NCBI RefSeq assembly: GCF_006716745.1
Contig: NZ_VFPP01000001.1
Location: 4,278,001-4,342,000, forward strand
From: Saccharothrix saharensis
GTDB taxonomy: Bacteria > Actinomycetota > Actinomycetes > Mycobacteriales > Pseudonocardiaceae
Direction: 5' to 3'
Length of the DNA stretch: 64,000 bases
Position numbers and translations under genes: made by a program. Position 1 is the first letter of the stretch. Each line of letters opens with the position of its first letter. Below the pieces are notes generated by a model. It was not told where the DNA came from. It did not search any database and was given only the letters and a program-made list of their open reading frames with translations. Shown here in pieces: positions 1-11,437 of the stretch.

Positions 1-115
1 TTCGGGTCGAGTGCCACGACCAAGTGGGCTCTCGCCCTCACCGGCGCAACCCCTGTGACCCCCGACACGTCCTCGCACCGGGTGGACTTCCCACCCGCGG
101 ATCCCGGGGGAGACC
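1..115. other. left edge, promoter region of the DUF4232 gene
   Basis: No gene identified. The sequence before ATG 116 is C-rich and ends with the GGGGGAGA ribosome site; any promoter would lie here. Confidence 0.4.
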
Positions 116-622
116 ATGACGAGGAGATTTCTCGCGACAGTTGCGATATCGGCCGCCGTGCTCGCCGCGGGGGGAACCGCCGTCGCCCGAGCGGAGAGCA
201 CCACGTGCGGGTCGGTGGACCTCGACATCGCCTTCGGCCGCGCGGGAGGCGCGGCCGGCACCACGTACCGGGAGGTCGTGCTGACCAACCGGGGCCTGCG
301 CACGTGCGTCCTGCGGGGCTTCCCGGGAGTGTCCTATGTGGACGCCAACGGCGACCGGGTCGGCGCGGCGGCCGTGCGCGTCGGCGAACGCGGTGCGCCG
401 CTCACCCTCCCGCACGGTGCCGCCGCCACCTCGGACGTGGGCTTCGCCCAGGTCGACAACTTCGACCCGGACGCGTGCCGCAAGACGCCCGTGTGGGGCG
501 TCCGCGTGTTCCCGCCGGGCGAGACCGCGCCGCTGTACCTCCGGATGACCGACCAGCACGGATGCGCGGGTGACGTGAGCGCGTTCGGGAATCACCTGAC
601 CGCCGCGAGCGTGCGGAGCTGA
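116..622 (+). CDS. secreted DUF4232-type protein
   Basis: A 168-residue exported protein of unknown function. Residues 1-26 form a signal peptide (MTRR n-region, an alanine-rich core, an AxA-type cleavage site near ARAES). The mature part has the pattern of DUF4232 proteins: a cysteine soon after cleavage (TTCGSVD), a core strand region with TNRG, a second cysteine before [11 protein letters not shown], and late cysteines (DACRKT, HGCAG) that could form disulfides. The ATG follows a GGGGGAGA ribosome-binding site. Its last 31 bases overlap the 3' end of the convergent ureG. The family assignment rests on recalled motif pattern; no enzymatic role is visible. Confidence 0.85.
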   Translation: MTRRFLATVAISAAVLAAGGTAVARAESTTCGSVDLDIAFGRAGGAAGTTYREVVLTNRGLRTCVLRGFPGVSYVDANGDRVGAAAVRVGERGAPLTLPHGAAATSDVGFAQVDNFDPDACRKTPVWGVRVFPPGETAPLYLRMTDQHGCAGDVSAFGNHLTAASVRS

Positions 623-1287
623 GCGCGCACCCAGTCGGCCACCGCGGGAGCGTCCGGTGTGTCCACAAGGGACTGGCTGATCACCGGCAGCTCGCCGCGC
701 ATCCGGTGGGCGTCGGCCGTCATGACACCGAGGTCGGCGCCCACCATCGGCGCGAGGTCGGTCTTGTTGATCACCAGCAGGTCCGCGGTGGTCACGCCGG
801 GACCGCCCTTGCGCGGCACCTTGTCGCCGCCCGCCACGTCGACCACGAAGACCTGCCGGTCCACCAGGCCACGGCTGAACACGGCGGTCAGGTTGTCACC
901 GCCGCTCTCGATGATCACCAGCTCCAGGCCCGGTACCCGGTGCTCCAGCAGCTCCACCGCGTCCAGGTTGGCGGTGATGTCGTCGCGGATCGCGGTGTGC
1001 GGGCACGCGCCGGTCTGCACGGCCTCGATCCGCTCGACGTCCAGCACCCCGGCGGCGCGCAGGAAGTCGGCGTCCTCGGTGGTGTAGATGTCGTTGGTGA
1101 CGACGGCGAGGTTCACGCTGCCGCCCAGCGCCCGGCACAGCGCGGCGGTCAGCGCGGTCTTGCCGCTGCCGACCGGCCCGCCGATGCCGATCCGCACGGC
1201 CCGGTGCTCGTGGTCGTGCGCGTGGTGCGGGTCGTGGCCCGCGTCGGTGGGGTCGAAGTTCACCGGGTGCACGTGGTCAGCTGACAA
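592..1287 (-). CDS. ureG: urease accessory GTPase UreG
   Basis: UreG is the SIMIBI-class GTPase that drives GTP-dependent nickel delivery to apo-urease with UreF and UreD. The P-loop [11 protein letters not shown] lies at about residues 35-46, followed by the family motifs [13 protein letters not shown] and [12 protein letters not shown] and the base-recognition motif NKTDL. The first 30 residues are rich in His and Asp ([11 protein letters not shown]), a metal-binding extension that can replace a separate UreE, which is absent here. The start is uncertain: TTG at 1287 has a GAGG upstream and overlaps ureF by 11 bases, while GTG at 1272 would lose only five residues. It is the last gene of the urease operon; ureD does not follow. 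Confidence 0.95.
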   Translation of the reverse strand: MSADHVHPVNFDPTDAGHDPHHAHDHEHRAVRIGIGGPVGSGKTALTAALCRALGGSVNLAVVTNDIYTTEDADFLRAAGVLDVERIEAVQTGACPHTAIRDDITANLDAVELLEHRVPGLELVIIESGGDNLTAVFSRGLVDRQVFVVDVAGGDKVPRKGGPGVTTADLLVINKTDLAPMVGADLGVMTADAHRMRGELPVISQSLVDTPDAPAVADWVRAQLRTLAAVR

Positions 1288-1927
1288 AGAGACGCACCTC
1301 TTCCGAGTGGTGGCGGTCGTGGGCTTCGGCCAGCAGGTCCAGGCCGGGGGCGCTCGGCGCGGGCAGGTCCTCGGGCGCGGTGTCGGCGTGGTCGGCGGCC
1401 GTCGCGGCGATCGCGTCGATCTCCGGCGCCAGCGCGGCCAGCGCCGCGTTCACCCCGAACGGGTCCAGCCCCAGCAGCCGGATCGCGGCCGTCGCCGGTC
1501 CGGTGACGGCGTGGTAGGCCACCGTCTGCGCGGCCTCGAACGGCTCGCCCACCAGCACCCCCACGATGATCGGGTGGTGCGGGCGCGGCGTGACCCGCAG
1601 CAGCTCGGCCAGCGCCGCCGACGGCCACGCCCGCCGCGCCGCCCGCGCGATGCCGCGACCCTGCACGCGGGAGGCGTTGCGCTGCGCGGGCGACGGCGTG
1701 CGCGCGTCCAGCTCGGCGTCCAGCTCCGGGTAGTGCCCGCGGCACGCGGCGGCCGCGAACACCGCGCCCAACTCGCCCGCCGTGCGCAACCGCCCCAGCA
1801 GGAACGACCGCAACGACGGCTCGTCGTGGACCAACCGCCGCGCGACGGCCTCCTCCAGCCCGCCCGAGTGCACGTGACCGCCGCCCGGGAACCGGGAGTC
1901 CGCGATCATCAGCGCCGCGAGGTTCAT
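1277..1927 (-). CDS. ureF: urease accessory protein UreF
   Basis: A 216-residue UreF, which bridges UreG and the urease-UreD complex and gates GTP hydrolysis during nickel insertion. It begins [20 protein letters not shown], the typical UreF N-terminus, followed by helical segments including [15 protein letters not shown] and the C-terminal [20 protein letters not shown] region. The ATG overlaps the ureC stop codon by one base (TGATG), so translation is probably coupled. A longer open frame extends upstream but is only the shadow of ureC. It acts in the cytoplasm. Confidence 0.93.
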   Translation of the reverse strand: MNLAALMIADSRFPGGGHVHSGGLEEAVARRLVHDEPSLRSFLLGRLRTAGELGAVFAAAACRGHYPELDAELDARTPSPAQRNASRVQGRGIARAARRAWPSAALAELLRVTPRPHHPIIVGVLVGEPFEAAQTVAYHAVTGPATAAIRLLGLDPFGVNAALAALAPEIDAIAATAADHADTAPEDLPAPSAPGLDLLAEAHDRHHSEEVRLFVS

Positions 1928-3627
1928 CAGAACAGGAAGTAGCGCTGGGCCATCGGCAGCTCCGCCACCGGCGCGGGTTCCACCAGCTCGCCGTCGATGC
2001 GCACGGCGAAGCTGTCCGGGTCCACCTTCACCGCCGGCATGGCGTCGTTGAGCACCATGTCGGCCTTGGTGACGCCCCGCGTGTTCCCCACCGGCACCAG
2101 CGGCCGCGCCAGCCGCAGCACGTCGGCCAACCCGGCGTCCACCGCCTGCTGCGACACGAAGTGCACGCTGCCGCGGGCCGCCGAGTGCGCGCCGAACATC
2201 GGCCGGGCGAAGACCGGCTGCGGTGTCGGGATGGACGCGTTCGCGTCGCCCATCGCCGCGTGCGCGATGAACCCGCCCTTGAGCACCACCGACGGCCGCA
2301 CGCCGAAGAACTTCGGCTCCCACAGCACCAGGTCGGCCAGCTTGCCGACCTCCACCGAGCCGACCTCGTGGTCGATGCCGTGCGCGATGGCCGGGTTGAT
2401 CGTGTACTTGGCCACGTACCGGCGGGCCCGCAGGTTGTCCGGCATCGCGCCCCGCCGCCGCTGCATCACGTGCGCGGTCTGCCACGTCCGGATGATCACC
2501 TCGCCGACCCGGCCCATGGCCTGCGAGTCGGAGCTGATCATCGAGATCGCGCCCAGGTCGTGCAGCACGTCCTCGGCCGCGATCGTGGTCGGCCGGATGC
2601 GGCTCTCCGCGAACGCCAGGTCCTCGGGCACGGACGGGTTGAGGTGGTGGCACACCATCAGCATGTCGAGGTGCTCTTCGAGCGTGTTGACCGTGTGGGG
2701 GCGCGTCGGGTTGGTGGACGACGGCAGCACGTTCGGCTCGGACACCACCTGGATGATGTCCGGCGCGTGCCCGCCGCCCGCGCCCTCGGAGTGGTAGGCG
2801 TTGATCGACCGGCCCGCGATGGCCGCCAGCGTCGACTCGACGAACCCGGCCTCGTTCAGCGTGTCCGTGTGGATCGCGACCTGCACCCCGGACTCGTCGG
2901 CGACCCGCAGGCACGCGTCGATCGCGGCGGGCGTGGTGCCCCAGTCCTCGTGCAGCTTGAACCCGCCCGCGCCGCCCGCCAGCTGCTCGCGCAACGCGTC
3001 CTCGCGGGTGGTGTTGCCCTTGCCGAGCAGCAGCACGTTCACCGGCACGTGGTCCAGCGAGGCGAGCATCCGGCCCAGGTTCCACGCGCCGGGCGTCACC
3101 GTGGTGGCCTTCGTGCCCTCCGCCGGGCCCGTGCCGCCGCCGATCAGCGTGGTCAGGCCGGACGCCACCGCGACGTCCACGATCCCGGGGGTGATGAAGT
3201 GGACGTGGCAGTCGATGCCGCCGGCCGTGAGCACCTTGCCGTTGCCCGACAGGATCTCCGTGGACGGCCCGATGACCAGCGCCGGGTCCACGCCGTCCAT
3301 GGTGTCGGGGTTGCCCGCCTTGCCGATGCCGACGATCCGGCCGTCGCGCACGCCGACGTCCGCCTTCACCACGCCCCAGTGGTCCAGCACGACCGCGCCC
3401 GTGATGACGAGGTCCGGCGCGCCCTCCGCGCGGGTGGCCACGCCCTGGCCCATCGACTCGCGGACCACCTTCCCGCCGCCGAAGATCACCTCGTCGCCGG
3501 AGCCGTGCGGGCCCCTCGACCGGTCCTCGGTCACCTCGATCAGGATGTCGGTGTCGGCGAGCCTGATCCGGTCACCGACCGTGGGCCCCAGCAGTTCCGC
3601 GTACCGGCGGCGGTCGATCCCGGTCAC
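1927..3627 (-). CDS. ureC: urease alpha subunit
   Basis: The catalytic subunit of nickel urease (urea + H2O to ammonia and carbamate), 566 residues, the normal length. All recognisable active-site residues are present: His141 and His143 in DCHVHF, the carbamylated lysine Lys224 in [10 protein letters not shown], His253 in AIHTDT, His279 in AYHSEG, the flap MVCHHL with Cys326/His327, and the nickel ligand Asp367 in SSDSQAMGR. It overlaps ureB by four bases and ureF by one, giving tight coupling. Nothing suggests inactivity; the missing ureD is the only concern for maturation. Confidence 0.98.
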   Translation of the reverse strand: MTGIDRRRYAELLGPTVGDRIRLADTDILIEVTEDRSRGPHGSGDEVIFGGGKVVRESMGQGVATRAEGAPDLVITGAVVLDHWGVVKADVGVRDGRIVGIGKAGNPDTMDGVDPALVIGPSTEILSGNGKVLTAGGIDCHVHFITPGIVDVAVASGLTTLIGGGTGPAEGTKATTVTPGAWNLGRMLASLDHVPVNVLLLGKGNTTREDALREQLAGGAGGFKLHEDWGTTPAAIDACLRVADESGVQVAIHTDTLNEAGFVESTLAAIAGRSINAYHSEGAGGGHAPDIIQVVSEPNVLPSSTNPTRPHTVNTLEEHLDMLMVCHHLNPSVPEDLAFAESRIRPTTIAAEDVLHDLGAISMISSDSQAMGRVGEVIIRTWQTAHVMQRRRGAMPDNLRARRYVAKYTINPAIAHGIDHEVGSVEVGKLADLVLWEPKFFGVRPSVVLKGGFIAHAAMGDANASIPTPQPVFARPMFGAHSAARGSVHFVSQQAVDAGLADVLRLARPLVPVGNTRGVTKADMVLNDAMPAVKVDPDSFAVRIDGELVEPAPVAELPMAQRYFLF

Positions 3628-3992
3628 CGGCCCGCCTCCCCCGACTCGGGCCCGGCCGCGTCCAGGTCACCGGCCCACTCCGGCCGCAGCCCCGGCACCC
3701 GCCGCGCGCCCGCGATCGGCACCAGCACCACCTCCCGCTCCACGCCCGGCTCGAACCGCACCGCCGTGCCCGCCGGCACGTCCAGCCGCTTTCCCCACGC
3801 GGCCTCCCGGTCGAACTCCAGGCCGGGGTTGGCGGCGGCGAAGTGGTAGTGCGACCCGACCTGCACCGGGCGGTCCGCCGCGTTGACCACGACCAGCGTG
3901 GTCCGCGGCCGGCCGGGGTTCAGCTCGACCGGCTCGTCGCCGGTGACGATCTCGCCTGGGACCACGGGCTGCTCCTCACACGATCGGGTCAT
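3624..3992 (-). CDS. ureB: urease beta subunit
   Basis: The small structural beta subunit of urease. The core [39 protein letters not shown] and [15 protein letters not shown] is diagnostic. At 122 residues it is slightly longer than usual because of a C-terminal tail ([18 protein letters not shown]), which reads into ureC with an ATGA overlap. The assigned ATG lies inside the end of ureA (17-base overlap). An internal GTG at the VPGEI motif is an alternative start about nine residues later. Confidence 0.95.
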   Translation of the reverse strand: MTRSCEEQPVVPGEIVTGDEPVELNPGRPRTTLVVVNAADRPVQVGSHYHFAAANPGLEFDREAAWGKRLDVPAGTAVRFEPGVEREVVLVPIAGARRVPGLRPEWAGDLDAAGPESGEAGR

Positions 3993-4278
3993 GCACGGTC
4001 ACGAGCTTGGTGCCGTCCGGGAAGGTCGCCTCCACCTGCACGGACTCGATCATCTCGGGCACGCCGTCGAGCACCTGGTCGCGGCGCAGCACGTGCCGGC
4101 CGCTGTCCATCAGCTCGCTGACCGTCCGGCCGTCCCGAGCCCCTTCGAGCACGTGGTCGGTGATGAGCGCGACCGCTTCCGGGTAGTTCAGGACCACTCC
4201 GCGCTCCAGCCGCCTGCGCGCGACGTCGGCCGCCACGTGGACCAGCAGCTTGTCCCGCTCGTGCGGTGTCAGGTGCAT
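3976..4278 (-). CDS. ureA: urease gamma subunit
   Basis: Exactly 100 residues, the standard length of the gamma subunit, which packs against UreC in the trimer. It starts [20 protein letters not shown] and ends [12 protein letters not shown], both family signatures. The open frame continues 35 codons upstream of this ATG, but that extension has no similarity to UreA and the length match decides the start. It is the first gene of ureABCFG, so the operon promoter must lie between 4279 and 4463, shared back to back with citrate synthase. Urease operons are often nitrogen- or urea-regulated, but no operator was recognised. Confidence 0.96.
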   Translation of the reverse strand: MHLTPHERDKLLVHVAADVARRRLERGVVLNYPEAVALITDHVLEGARDGRTVSELMDSGRHVLRRDQVLDGVPEMIESVQVEATFPDGTKLVTVHDPIV

Positions 4279-4463
4279 GCCCGGTGGTCTACCACGGGAC
4301 ACGCCCCGAACGCGGAGCGGAAACAAGGGCTTAACGATCACGCCGCCGTTCTGAATCGGTTCCTTGATCGTGACCGACGACACGCGCGGCCGCGATTGCC
4401 GGCACGTCGGAACGGGAGCAAGGTGCTTGCAACTTCCACTCTCGCCGAGAAGGAGCGCACAGC

Positions 4464-5572
4464 GTGGTGCAGACCGAGGACGACGGTTTCCGGCCGGGTC
4501 TGGAGGGCGTGGTCGCCTTCCGCACCGAGATCGCCGAACCGGATCGGGACGGTGGCGCCCTGCGCTACCGCGGCGTGGACATCGAGGACCTGGCCGGCCA
4601 CGTCACCTTCGGCAACGTGTGGGCGCTGCTGGTCGACGGCCGCTTCGGTCCGGGCCTGCCGCCCGCCGAGCCGTTCCCCATCCCGGTGCACACCGGCGAC
4701 GTCCGGGTGGACGTGCAGGCGGCGCTGGCCATGGTCGCCCCCATCTGGGGCTACCAGCCGCTGCTGGACATCACCGACGAGCAGGCCCGCGAGCAGCTCG
4801 CCCGCGCCTCGGTCATGGCCCTGTCCTACGCGGCGCAGTCCGCCCGCGGCATCGGCCGGCCGGCCGTGCCGCAGCACCGCATCGACGAGTGCACCACCAT
4901 CACCGAGCGCTTCCTCACCCGCTGGCGCGGCGAGCCCGACCCGGCGCACGTCAAAGCCCTGGACGCGTACTGGGTGTCGGCCGCCGAGCACGGCCTGAAC
5001 GCCTCCACGTTCACCGCCCGCGTCATCGCCTCCACCGGCGCGGACGTCGCGGCGTCCATGTCCGGGGCGATCGGCGCGATGTCCGGTCCCCTGCACGGCG
5101 GCGCGCCCGCCCGCGTTCTGCCGATGATCGAGGAGGTCGAGCGCACCGGCGACGCCGAGGGGTTCGTCAAGGGCATCCTCGACCGCGGCGAGCGCCTGAT
5201 GGGCTTCGGCCACCGCGTCTACCGGGCGGAGGACCCGCGCGCCCGCGTGCTGCGCCGGACGTGCCGCGAGCTCGGCGCCACCCGCTACGAGGCGGCGAAC
5301 GCCCTCGAGCAGGCCGCCCTGGCCGAGCTGCGCGAACGCCGCCCGGACCGCGCCATCGAGACCAACGTCGAGTTCTGGGCCGCGGTGATCCTCGACTTCG
5401 CCCAGGTGCCGCCGCACATGATGCCCGCGATGTTCACCTGCGCCCGCACGGCCGGCTGGTCGGCGCACATCCTGGAGCAGAAGCGGACCGGCCGCCTGGT
5501 CCGCCCGTCGGCGAAGTACGTGGGCCCCGGCCCGCGCAAGCCGTCCGAGGTGGAGGGCTGGGCCGAGATCGC

Positions 5573-5576
<4 letters not shown>
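4464..5576 (+). CDS. citA: citrate synthase (CitA-like, citrate synthase 2)
   Basis: Condenses oxaloacetate and acetyl-CoA to citrate. The 370-residue length and the context (citrate synthase near serC and sepH) match the second actinobacterial citrate synthase, annotated citA in mycobacteria. Catalytic residues are in place: His211 in [11 protein letters not shown], His250 in MGFGHRVYR and Asp311 in [12 protein letters not shown]; the substrate-binding arginine follows in FTCARTAGW. Translation starts at GTG 4464 with AGGAG eight bases upstream; a second GTG follows immediately. Its TGA overlaps the GTG of the cupin gene, so the two are coupled. It could act as a methylcitrate synthase, since substrate choice cannot be read from sequence. 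Confidence 0.93.
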
Positions 5577-7211
<1,635 letters not shown>

Positions 7212-7224
7212 GAAGGCGGATCCA

Positions 7225-7263
7225 GCGACGGGGGCCGTTCCACTCCGGGACGGCCCCCGTCGC
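7225..7263 (+). terminator. terminator after serC
   Basis: A perfect 14-bp inverted repeat (arms 7225-7238 and 7250-7263, gcgacgggggccgt and its complement) with an 11-base loop, 13 bases after the serC stop. There is no T-run, as is usual for high-GC actinobacterial terminators. Confidence 0.8.
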
Positions 7264-7462
7264 CGTCACCAGCCACTTCGGCATCCCGAACCGAACCGCA
7301 CCCGGGGCCGCACAGGTGAACCTTGGGGTAACGAAGGTGCGCACCGCGCCGACATACGGCAAGATCACACGAAGATATCGGTGAACGCGGCGAGTCTCCC
7401 CCGTCAAGGCGGCACGCCGCATTAACGTGAGTACTCGTGCGAGGTGAGCCATCCGGGAGGCC

Positions 7463-8374
7463 ATGATGCGAGCGTTGCGAGTCATCGGGCTCGAAGACGA
7501 CGGCAAGTCCGTCATCCTCGAGGACCCGGATCGCGGCGAGCGCTTCGTGCTCCCCGCCGACGAACGGCTGCGCGCGGCGGCACGCGGCGACCTGACCCGG
7601 CTCGGCCAGATCGAGATCGAGGTCGAGAGCCAGATGCGGCCCCGCGAGATCCAGGCGCGCATCCGGGCCGGTGAGTCCGTCGCCCAGGTCGCGGCCGCCG
7701 CGGGTCTGCCCACGCACCGGGTCGAGCGCTACGCCTACCCGGTCCTGCTGGAGCGGTCCCGCACCGCCGAGCTGGCCCAGCGCGCCCACCCCGTCCGCGA
7801 GGACGGCCCGGACGTGCAGACCCTCGGCGAGGTCGTCGCGCACTCGTTCGGCCTGCGCGGCCAGGACTACGCCGACGTCAGCTGGGACTCGTGGCGCGGC
7901 GAGGACGGCCGCTGGGTGGTCCAGCTGCACTGGACCGCGGGCCGCTCGGACAACCTGGCGCACTGGGCGTTCCACCCGGGCGCCCAGGGCGGCACGGTGA
8001 CCGCGTTGGACGACGGGGCCATGGAACTCATGGACCCGAACCCCAACCGGACGCTGCGCACGGTCCGCCCGGTGACCCAGTTGGCCCGCCAGGCCCTGGA
8101 GCTGGAGAAGCAACCGGAACCGGAGATCCTCGCCCAGGAACCGGTCCCACCGCCCCCTCCGCCCCCGGTCCAGGAACCCCAACCGACGCCGGACCCGGTC
8201 CCGGTCGCCGAGGAACCGGCCCCACCGGCACCCACGGCCCCGAAGCAACCGGCCGCGGCCGGCAAGCAGCAACCGCCGCGCAAGGACCCGCCACCCAAGC
8301 GCGGCAAGAAGAACCACCCGATCGTGCCGTCCTGGGAAGACGTCCTCCTGGGCGTCCGCTCCACCCGCGGCTGA
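7463..8374 (+). CDS. sepH: SepH cell-division protein (DUF3071)
   Basis: SepH binds FtsZ and promotes its assembly during septation in Streptomyces and other actinobacteria. The 303-residue protein has the expected layout: an N-terminal DUF3071 domain beginning MRALRVIGLEDDGKSVIL with a helix-turn-helix-like segment (RPREIQARIRAGESVAQVAAAAGLP, about residues 54-80) reaching to about residue 175, then a Pro/Glu-rich disordered linker, and a conserved C-terminal motif NHPIVPSWEDVLLGVRS. Two ATGs in a row (7463, 7466) follow a GGGAGG site; the second may be the true start. It is flanked by terminators, so it is probably monocistronic. Confidence 0.92.
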   Translation: MMRALRVIGLEDDGKSVILEDPDRGERFVLPADERLRAAARGDLTRLGQIEIEVESQMRPREIQARIRAGESVAQVAAAAGLPTHRVERYAYPVLLERSRTAELAQRAHPVREDGPDVQTLGEVVAHSFGLRGQDYADVSWDSWRGEDGRWVVQLHWTAGRSDNLAHWAFHPGAQGGTVTALDDGAMELMDPNPNRTLRTVRPVTQLARQALELEKQPEPEILAQEPVPPPPPPPVQEPQPTPDPVPVAEEPAPPAPTAPKQPAAAGKQQPPRKDPPPKRGKKNHPIVPSWEDVLLGVRSTRG

Positions 8375-8385
8375 CCGGCCACCCG

Positions 8386-8418
8386 AACGGCCCCCGCCTC
8401 ACCCGGGCGGGGGCCGTT
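8386..8418 (+). terminator. terminator after sepH
   Basis: A perfect 13-bp stem (8386-8398 with 8406-8418; aacggcccccgcc and its complement) around a 7-base loop, starting 11 bases after the sepH stop codon and ending in TTT. Confidence 0.8.
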
Positions 8419-8513
8419 TCGCGCCCCCGACCGACCGGGCACCAGCCCGTCGAGCCGGACCGGCCCGCCACACGAGCGTTTACCGCGCGTGACCGCTCGG
8501 GTAACCGATCACC

Positions 8514-8888
8514 ATGCTGGGACGACTGGTCGCCGGAGCCGTGCTCGGAGCCGCCCTGGGCGCGGCCTGGTGGGGCCTGCGCGAGTTCATCGCCTCCGGG
8601 ACGATCTGCTCCACCGAGAACTGGGACTGCCTGGCCCTGGGCCTGTTCGCGATGCCGGTCAGCCTGGTCGTCGGCGTCCTGCTCGCCTGGCTCGTCCTCC
8701 GCGCCGCCCACCAGGACCGACCGCTCGGCTTCGCCGCCGTGGGCGTCACCTTCACCGCCGCGCTGACCCTGCTCACCGTGTGGGTGTCGATCCCGGCGGG
8801 TTCGGTCGCCGCGGGCGTCATCGGGTTCGTCCTCGCCGCCCCGGTGACAGCACGGCACCCGGTCGGCCACACTTCTGCCCGTGGCTGA
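8514..8888 (+). CDS. small integral membrane protein
   Basis: A 124-residue protein with about four hydrophobic helices (residues 4-22, 42-63, 72-92, 95-112) and a short loop holding two cysteines (TICSTENWDC). No family recognised. It overlaps the next membrane-protein gene by eight bases, so the two are probably expressed together and may act as a pair in the membrane. Loop charges (RAAHQD) suggest a cytoplasmic middle loop. Confidence 0.75.
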   Translation: MLGRLVAGAVLGAALGAAWWGLREFIASGTICSTENWDCLALGLFAMPVSLVVGVLLAWLVLRAAHQDRPLGFAAVGVTFTAALTLLTVWVSIPAGSVAAGVIGFVLAAPVTARHPVGHTSARG

Positions 8889-9318
8889 CGCGCCGGACAC
8901 CTCACGCCTGACCGCGGGCGGTTTCGCGGTCAAGGTGCTGGTCCGCGTCCTGGTGTCGGCGTTCGTCGGGTCCGCGCTGCTCATCGCGTGGATCTGGGCC
9001 TACCGCAGCGGCGTGCTCGACCGGGTGGTGAACGACACCACCTTCGGCGAGTTCATCCTGCTGGTCGTGGTCGGCCTGCCGATCGCGCTGCTGGTCAGCG
9101 CCCTGCTCGCGGGCCCGGTGCTGTGGCTGCTCAAGGTGCGCCCGGTGTGGCCGATCATCCTGCTCGGCCCGATCCTGCTGGGCCTCGCGCACTACTTCAA
9201 GCTGCCGGACCACCTGGCGTCCCTGGGCGACCGGTGGACCGTGCTGACCCTGATGGCGGGTGCGAGCTACGGCGCCGCCGCCCTGCTCACCGCACCCGCC
9301 ATCCTCCGCAAGCGGTAG
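8881..9318 (+). CDS. small integral membrane protein
   Basis: A 145-residue protein from a GTG start inside the end of the preceding gene. It has a polar N-terminus (ADAPDTSRLTAGGF) and four predicted helices around residues 16-40, 57-82, 88-102 and 118-138. No known family is recognisable. Close spacing with the upstream four-helix protein suggests a two-gene membrane unit of unknown function. Confidence 0.75.
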   Translation: MADAPDTSRLTAGGFAVKVLVRVLVSAFVGSALLIAWIWAYRSGVLDRVVNDTTFGEFILLVVVGLPIALLVSALLAGPVLWLLKVRPVWPIILLGPILLGLAHYFKLPDHLASLGDRWTVLTLMAGASYGAAALLTAPAILRKR

Positions 9319-9342
9319 CCACCCCGCAGCCACCGCCCGCGG

Positions 9343-9582
9343 TCACCCCGGCAGCGGCACGGCGTCCAGCACGTCGGGCCCGAACCCCTCGAACCGGCAC
9401 CACCGCACCGCGTCCTCCCGGCTGATCGGCCGCGCCCCCTCGGGCCGCGGCCCGCCCACCGGGTCCCAGCCGTCCGGCGCGAGCACCCACAACTTGCCCC
9501 CGCGCACCGCCAGCAACCGGCCGCGCGGGAACGCCATGGACGCCTCGGCCCGCAGGTACGTCACATCCACCTTGACCTCCAC
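9343..9582 (-). CDS. small hypothetical protein
   Basis: A 79-residue soluble protein from a GTG start (EVKVDVTYLRAEASMAFPRG). It has well-spaced tryptophans (GGKLWVLAPDGW, DAVRWCRFEGFG) and no low-complexity sequence, which supports real coding despite its size. No domain recognised. It is convergent with the membrane pair and divergent from the ABC exporter. An internal ATG at residue 16 is an alternative start. Confidence 0.6.
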   Translation of the reverse strand: MEVKVDVTYLRAEASMAFPRGRLLAVRGGKLWVLAPDGWDPVGGPRPEGARPISREDAVRWCRFEGFGPDVLDAVPLPG

Positions 9583-9673
9583 CTAGGTCCAGCTTGCAGG
9601 GTCGAAGCCGGGAAAACCGGATGCCGATGGTCGGCCCACCTTCGTACCGTCAGGGTGGACCGGAGGGGGACTC

Positions 9674-11437
9674 GTGTCGGAAGACCGTACTTCCACAGCC
9701 GCGACACTGCGCAGGCTGTGGCCGTACCTCAAGCCCGTGCGCACGCCCGTCGTGCTCGCGATGGCCGCGACCCTGCTCGCGATGGTGTGCGGCCTGGGCA
9801 TCCCGCTGATCACCCAACGCATCGTGGACGGCCCGATCGCCGGCCGCGACCTGGGCGCGTTGCCGCTGCTCATCGGCATCGTCGTGGTGCTCGGCTGCGC
9901 CGAGGCGGGCCTGTTCTACGCCCGCCGCAAGCTGATCGCCGGGCCGGCGTCGGACGTCGAGGCGCGGATGCGCGCCGAGCTGTACCACCACCTGCAGGAC
10001 CTGCAGGTGGCGTTCCACGACCGCTACCAGTCGGGGCAGCTGCTGTCCCGCGCGACGACCGACCTGACCCAGGTGCGGCGGTTCGTCGGCTTCGCCGTGA
10101 TCTTCCTGGTGGTGAACAGCCTGATCGTGGTGATCGGGCTGGGTGTGCTGTTCTGGCTGGCGCCCGTGCTCGGCCTGGTCGTGCTGGCGACCACGTTGCC
10201 GCTGGTCGGGCTGTCGTACCTGTTCGAGACGAAGTTCAAGGTCGTGGCCCGCCGGGCGCAGGACCAGTCCGGTGACCTGACGACCGTGGTCGAGGAGTCC
10301 GTGCTCGGCATCCGCGTGCTCAAGGCCTTCGGCCGCGGCCCGCACCTGACCAAGCGGTTCATCCGCCAGGCCAGGGAGCTGCGCGACACCGAGATCTCGA
10401 AGGTGCGGATCTTCGCCGCGCTGTGGGCGGTGCTGATCGTGCTGCCCGAGCTGGGCATCGCCGGGCAGTTGGCGTTCGGCTCGCTCGGCATCGCCGACGG
10501 CACCGTCACCGTCGGCACGCTCGTCGCGGCGGTCACGGTGAGCGCTTACCTGCGCTGGCCGGTCGACTCGATCGGGTGGTTGTTGGCGGAGACGAACTCG
10601 ACCGCGTCGGCCCTGGAGCGGTACTTCGAGGTGACCGACACCGAGGTCACCGTGACGAGCCCGGCCGAACCGAAGCCCCTGGCCGCGCCCGTGCGCGGGC
10701 ACGTGCGCTTCGAGGGCGTCCGCTACCACCACCCCGGTTCGGACCGCGAGGTGCTGCGCGGCGTCGACCTGGACATCCGGCCGGGCGAGACCGTCGCCCT
10801 GGTCGGCGCCACGGGCTCGGGCAAGACCACCGTCACCGCGCTCGTGCCCCGCCTGGCCGACGTCACCGCGGGCCGCGTCACGCTCGACGGCGTCGACGTC
10901 CGCGACCTGGACCTGGCCGACCTGCGCCGCGTGGTCGGCACGGCGTTCGAGGAGCCGATCCTGTTCTCCGCGAGCGTCACCGAGAACGTGGCCCTGGGCG
11001 CCGAGGACGTCGACGGGGAACGGGTCCGCGAAGCGTTGAAGGTGGCCCGCGCCGAGGAGTTCGTCGAAGCCCTGCCGTGGGGCCTGGACACCCGCATCGG
11101 CGAGCAGGGGCTGTCGCTGTCCGGTGGTCAGCGCCAACGCCTCGCGCTGGCCCGCGCGGTCGCCGGCCACCCGGCGGTGCTGGTGCTGGACGACCCGCTG
11201 TCGGCGCTGGACGTGCACACCGAGGCCGAGGTGGAGGCCGCGCTGCGCCGCGTCCTCAAGGGGGTCACGGCGCTCGTCGTCGCGCACCGCCCGAGCACCG
11301 TCCAGTTGGCCGACCGGGTGGCGATGCTGGTGGACGGTCGGATCGCGGCCACGGGCACGCACGCGCAACTGCTGGCGGACAACGAGGACTACCGCGCCCT
11401 GCTGTCCACCCTGGAGGACGAGGAGGTGGCGGCATGA
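9674..11437 (+). CDS. ABC exporter half-transporter, non-canonical ATP site subunit
   Basis: A 587-residue fused transmembrane/ATPase subunit. Six helices fill residues 20-310 and the nucleotide-binding domain follows, with Walker A GATGSGKTTV, canonical signature LSGGQRQRL and the H-loop VVAHRPSTV. The residue after the Walker B aspartate is Asp (VLVLDDPLSALD) where the catalytic Glu is expected. That is the mark of the non-hydrolysing site in heterodimeric exporters, and the next gene supplies the complementary defect. It begins at GTG 9674 and overlaps its partner by ATGA. The substrate is unknown; multidrug, lipid or peptide export are all possible. Confidence 0.9.
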   Translation: MSEDRTSTAATLRRLWPYLKPVRTPVVLAMAATLLAMVCGLGIPLITQRIVDGPIAGRDLGALPLLIGIVVVLGCAEAGLFYARRKLIAGPASDVEARMRAELYHHLQDLQVAFHDRYQSGQLLSRATTDLTQVRRFVGFAVIFLVVNSLIVVIGLGVLFWLAPVLGLVVLATTLPLVGLSYLFETKFKVVARRAQDQSGDLTTVVEESVLGIRVLKAFGRGPHLTKRFIRQARELRDTEISKVRIFAALWAVLIVLPELGIAGQLAFGSLGIADGTVTVGTLVAAVTVSAYLRWPVDSIGWLLAETNSTASALERYFEVTDTEVTVTSPAEPKPLAAPVRGHVRFEGVRYHHPGSDREVLRGVDLDIRPGETVALVGATGSGKTTVTALVPRLADVTAGRVTLDGVDVRDLDLADLRRVVGTAFEEPILFSASVTENVALGAEDVDGERVREALKVARAEEFVEALPWGLDTRIGEQGLSLSGGQRQRLALARAVAGHPAVLVLDDPLSALDVHTEAEVEAALRRVLKGVTALVVAHRPSTVQLADRVAMLVDGRIAATGTHAQLLADNEDYRALLSTLEDEEVAA

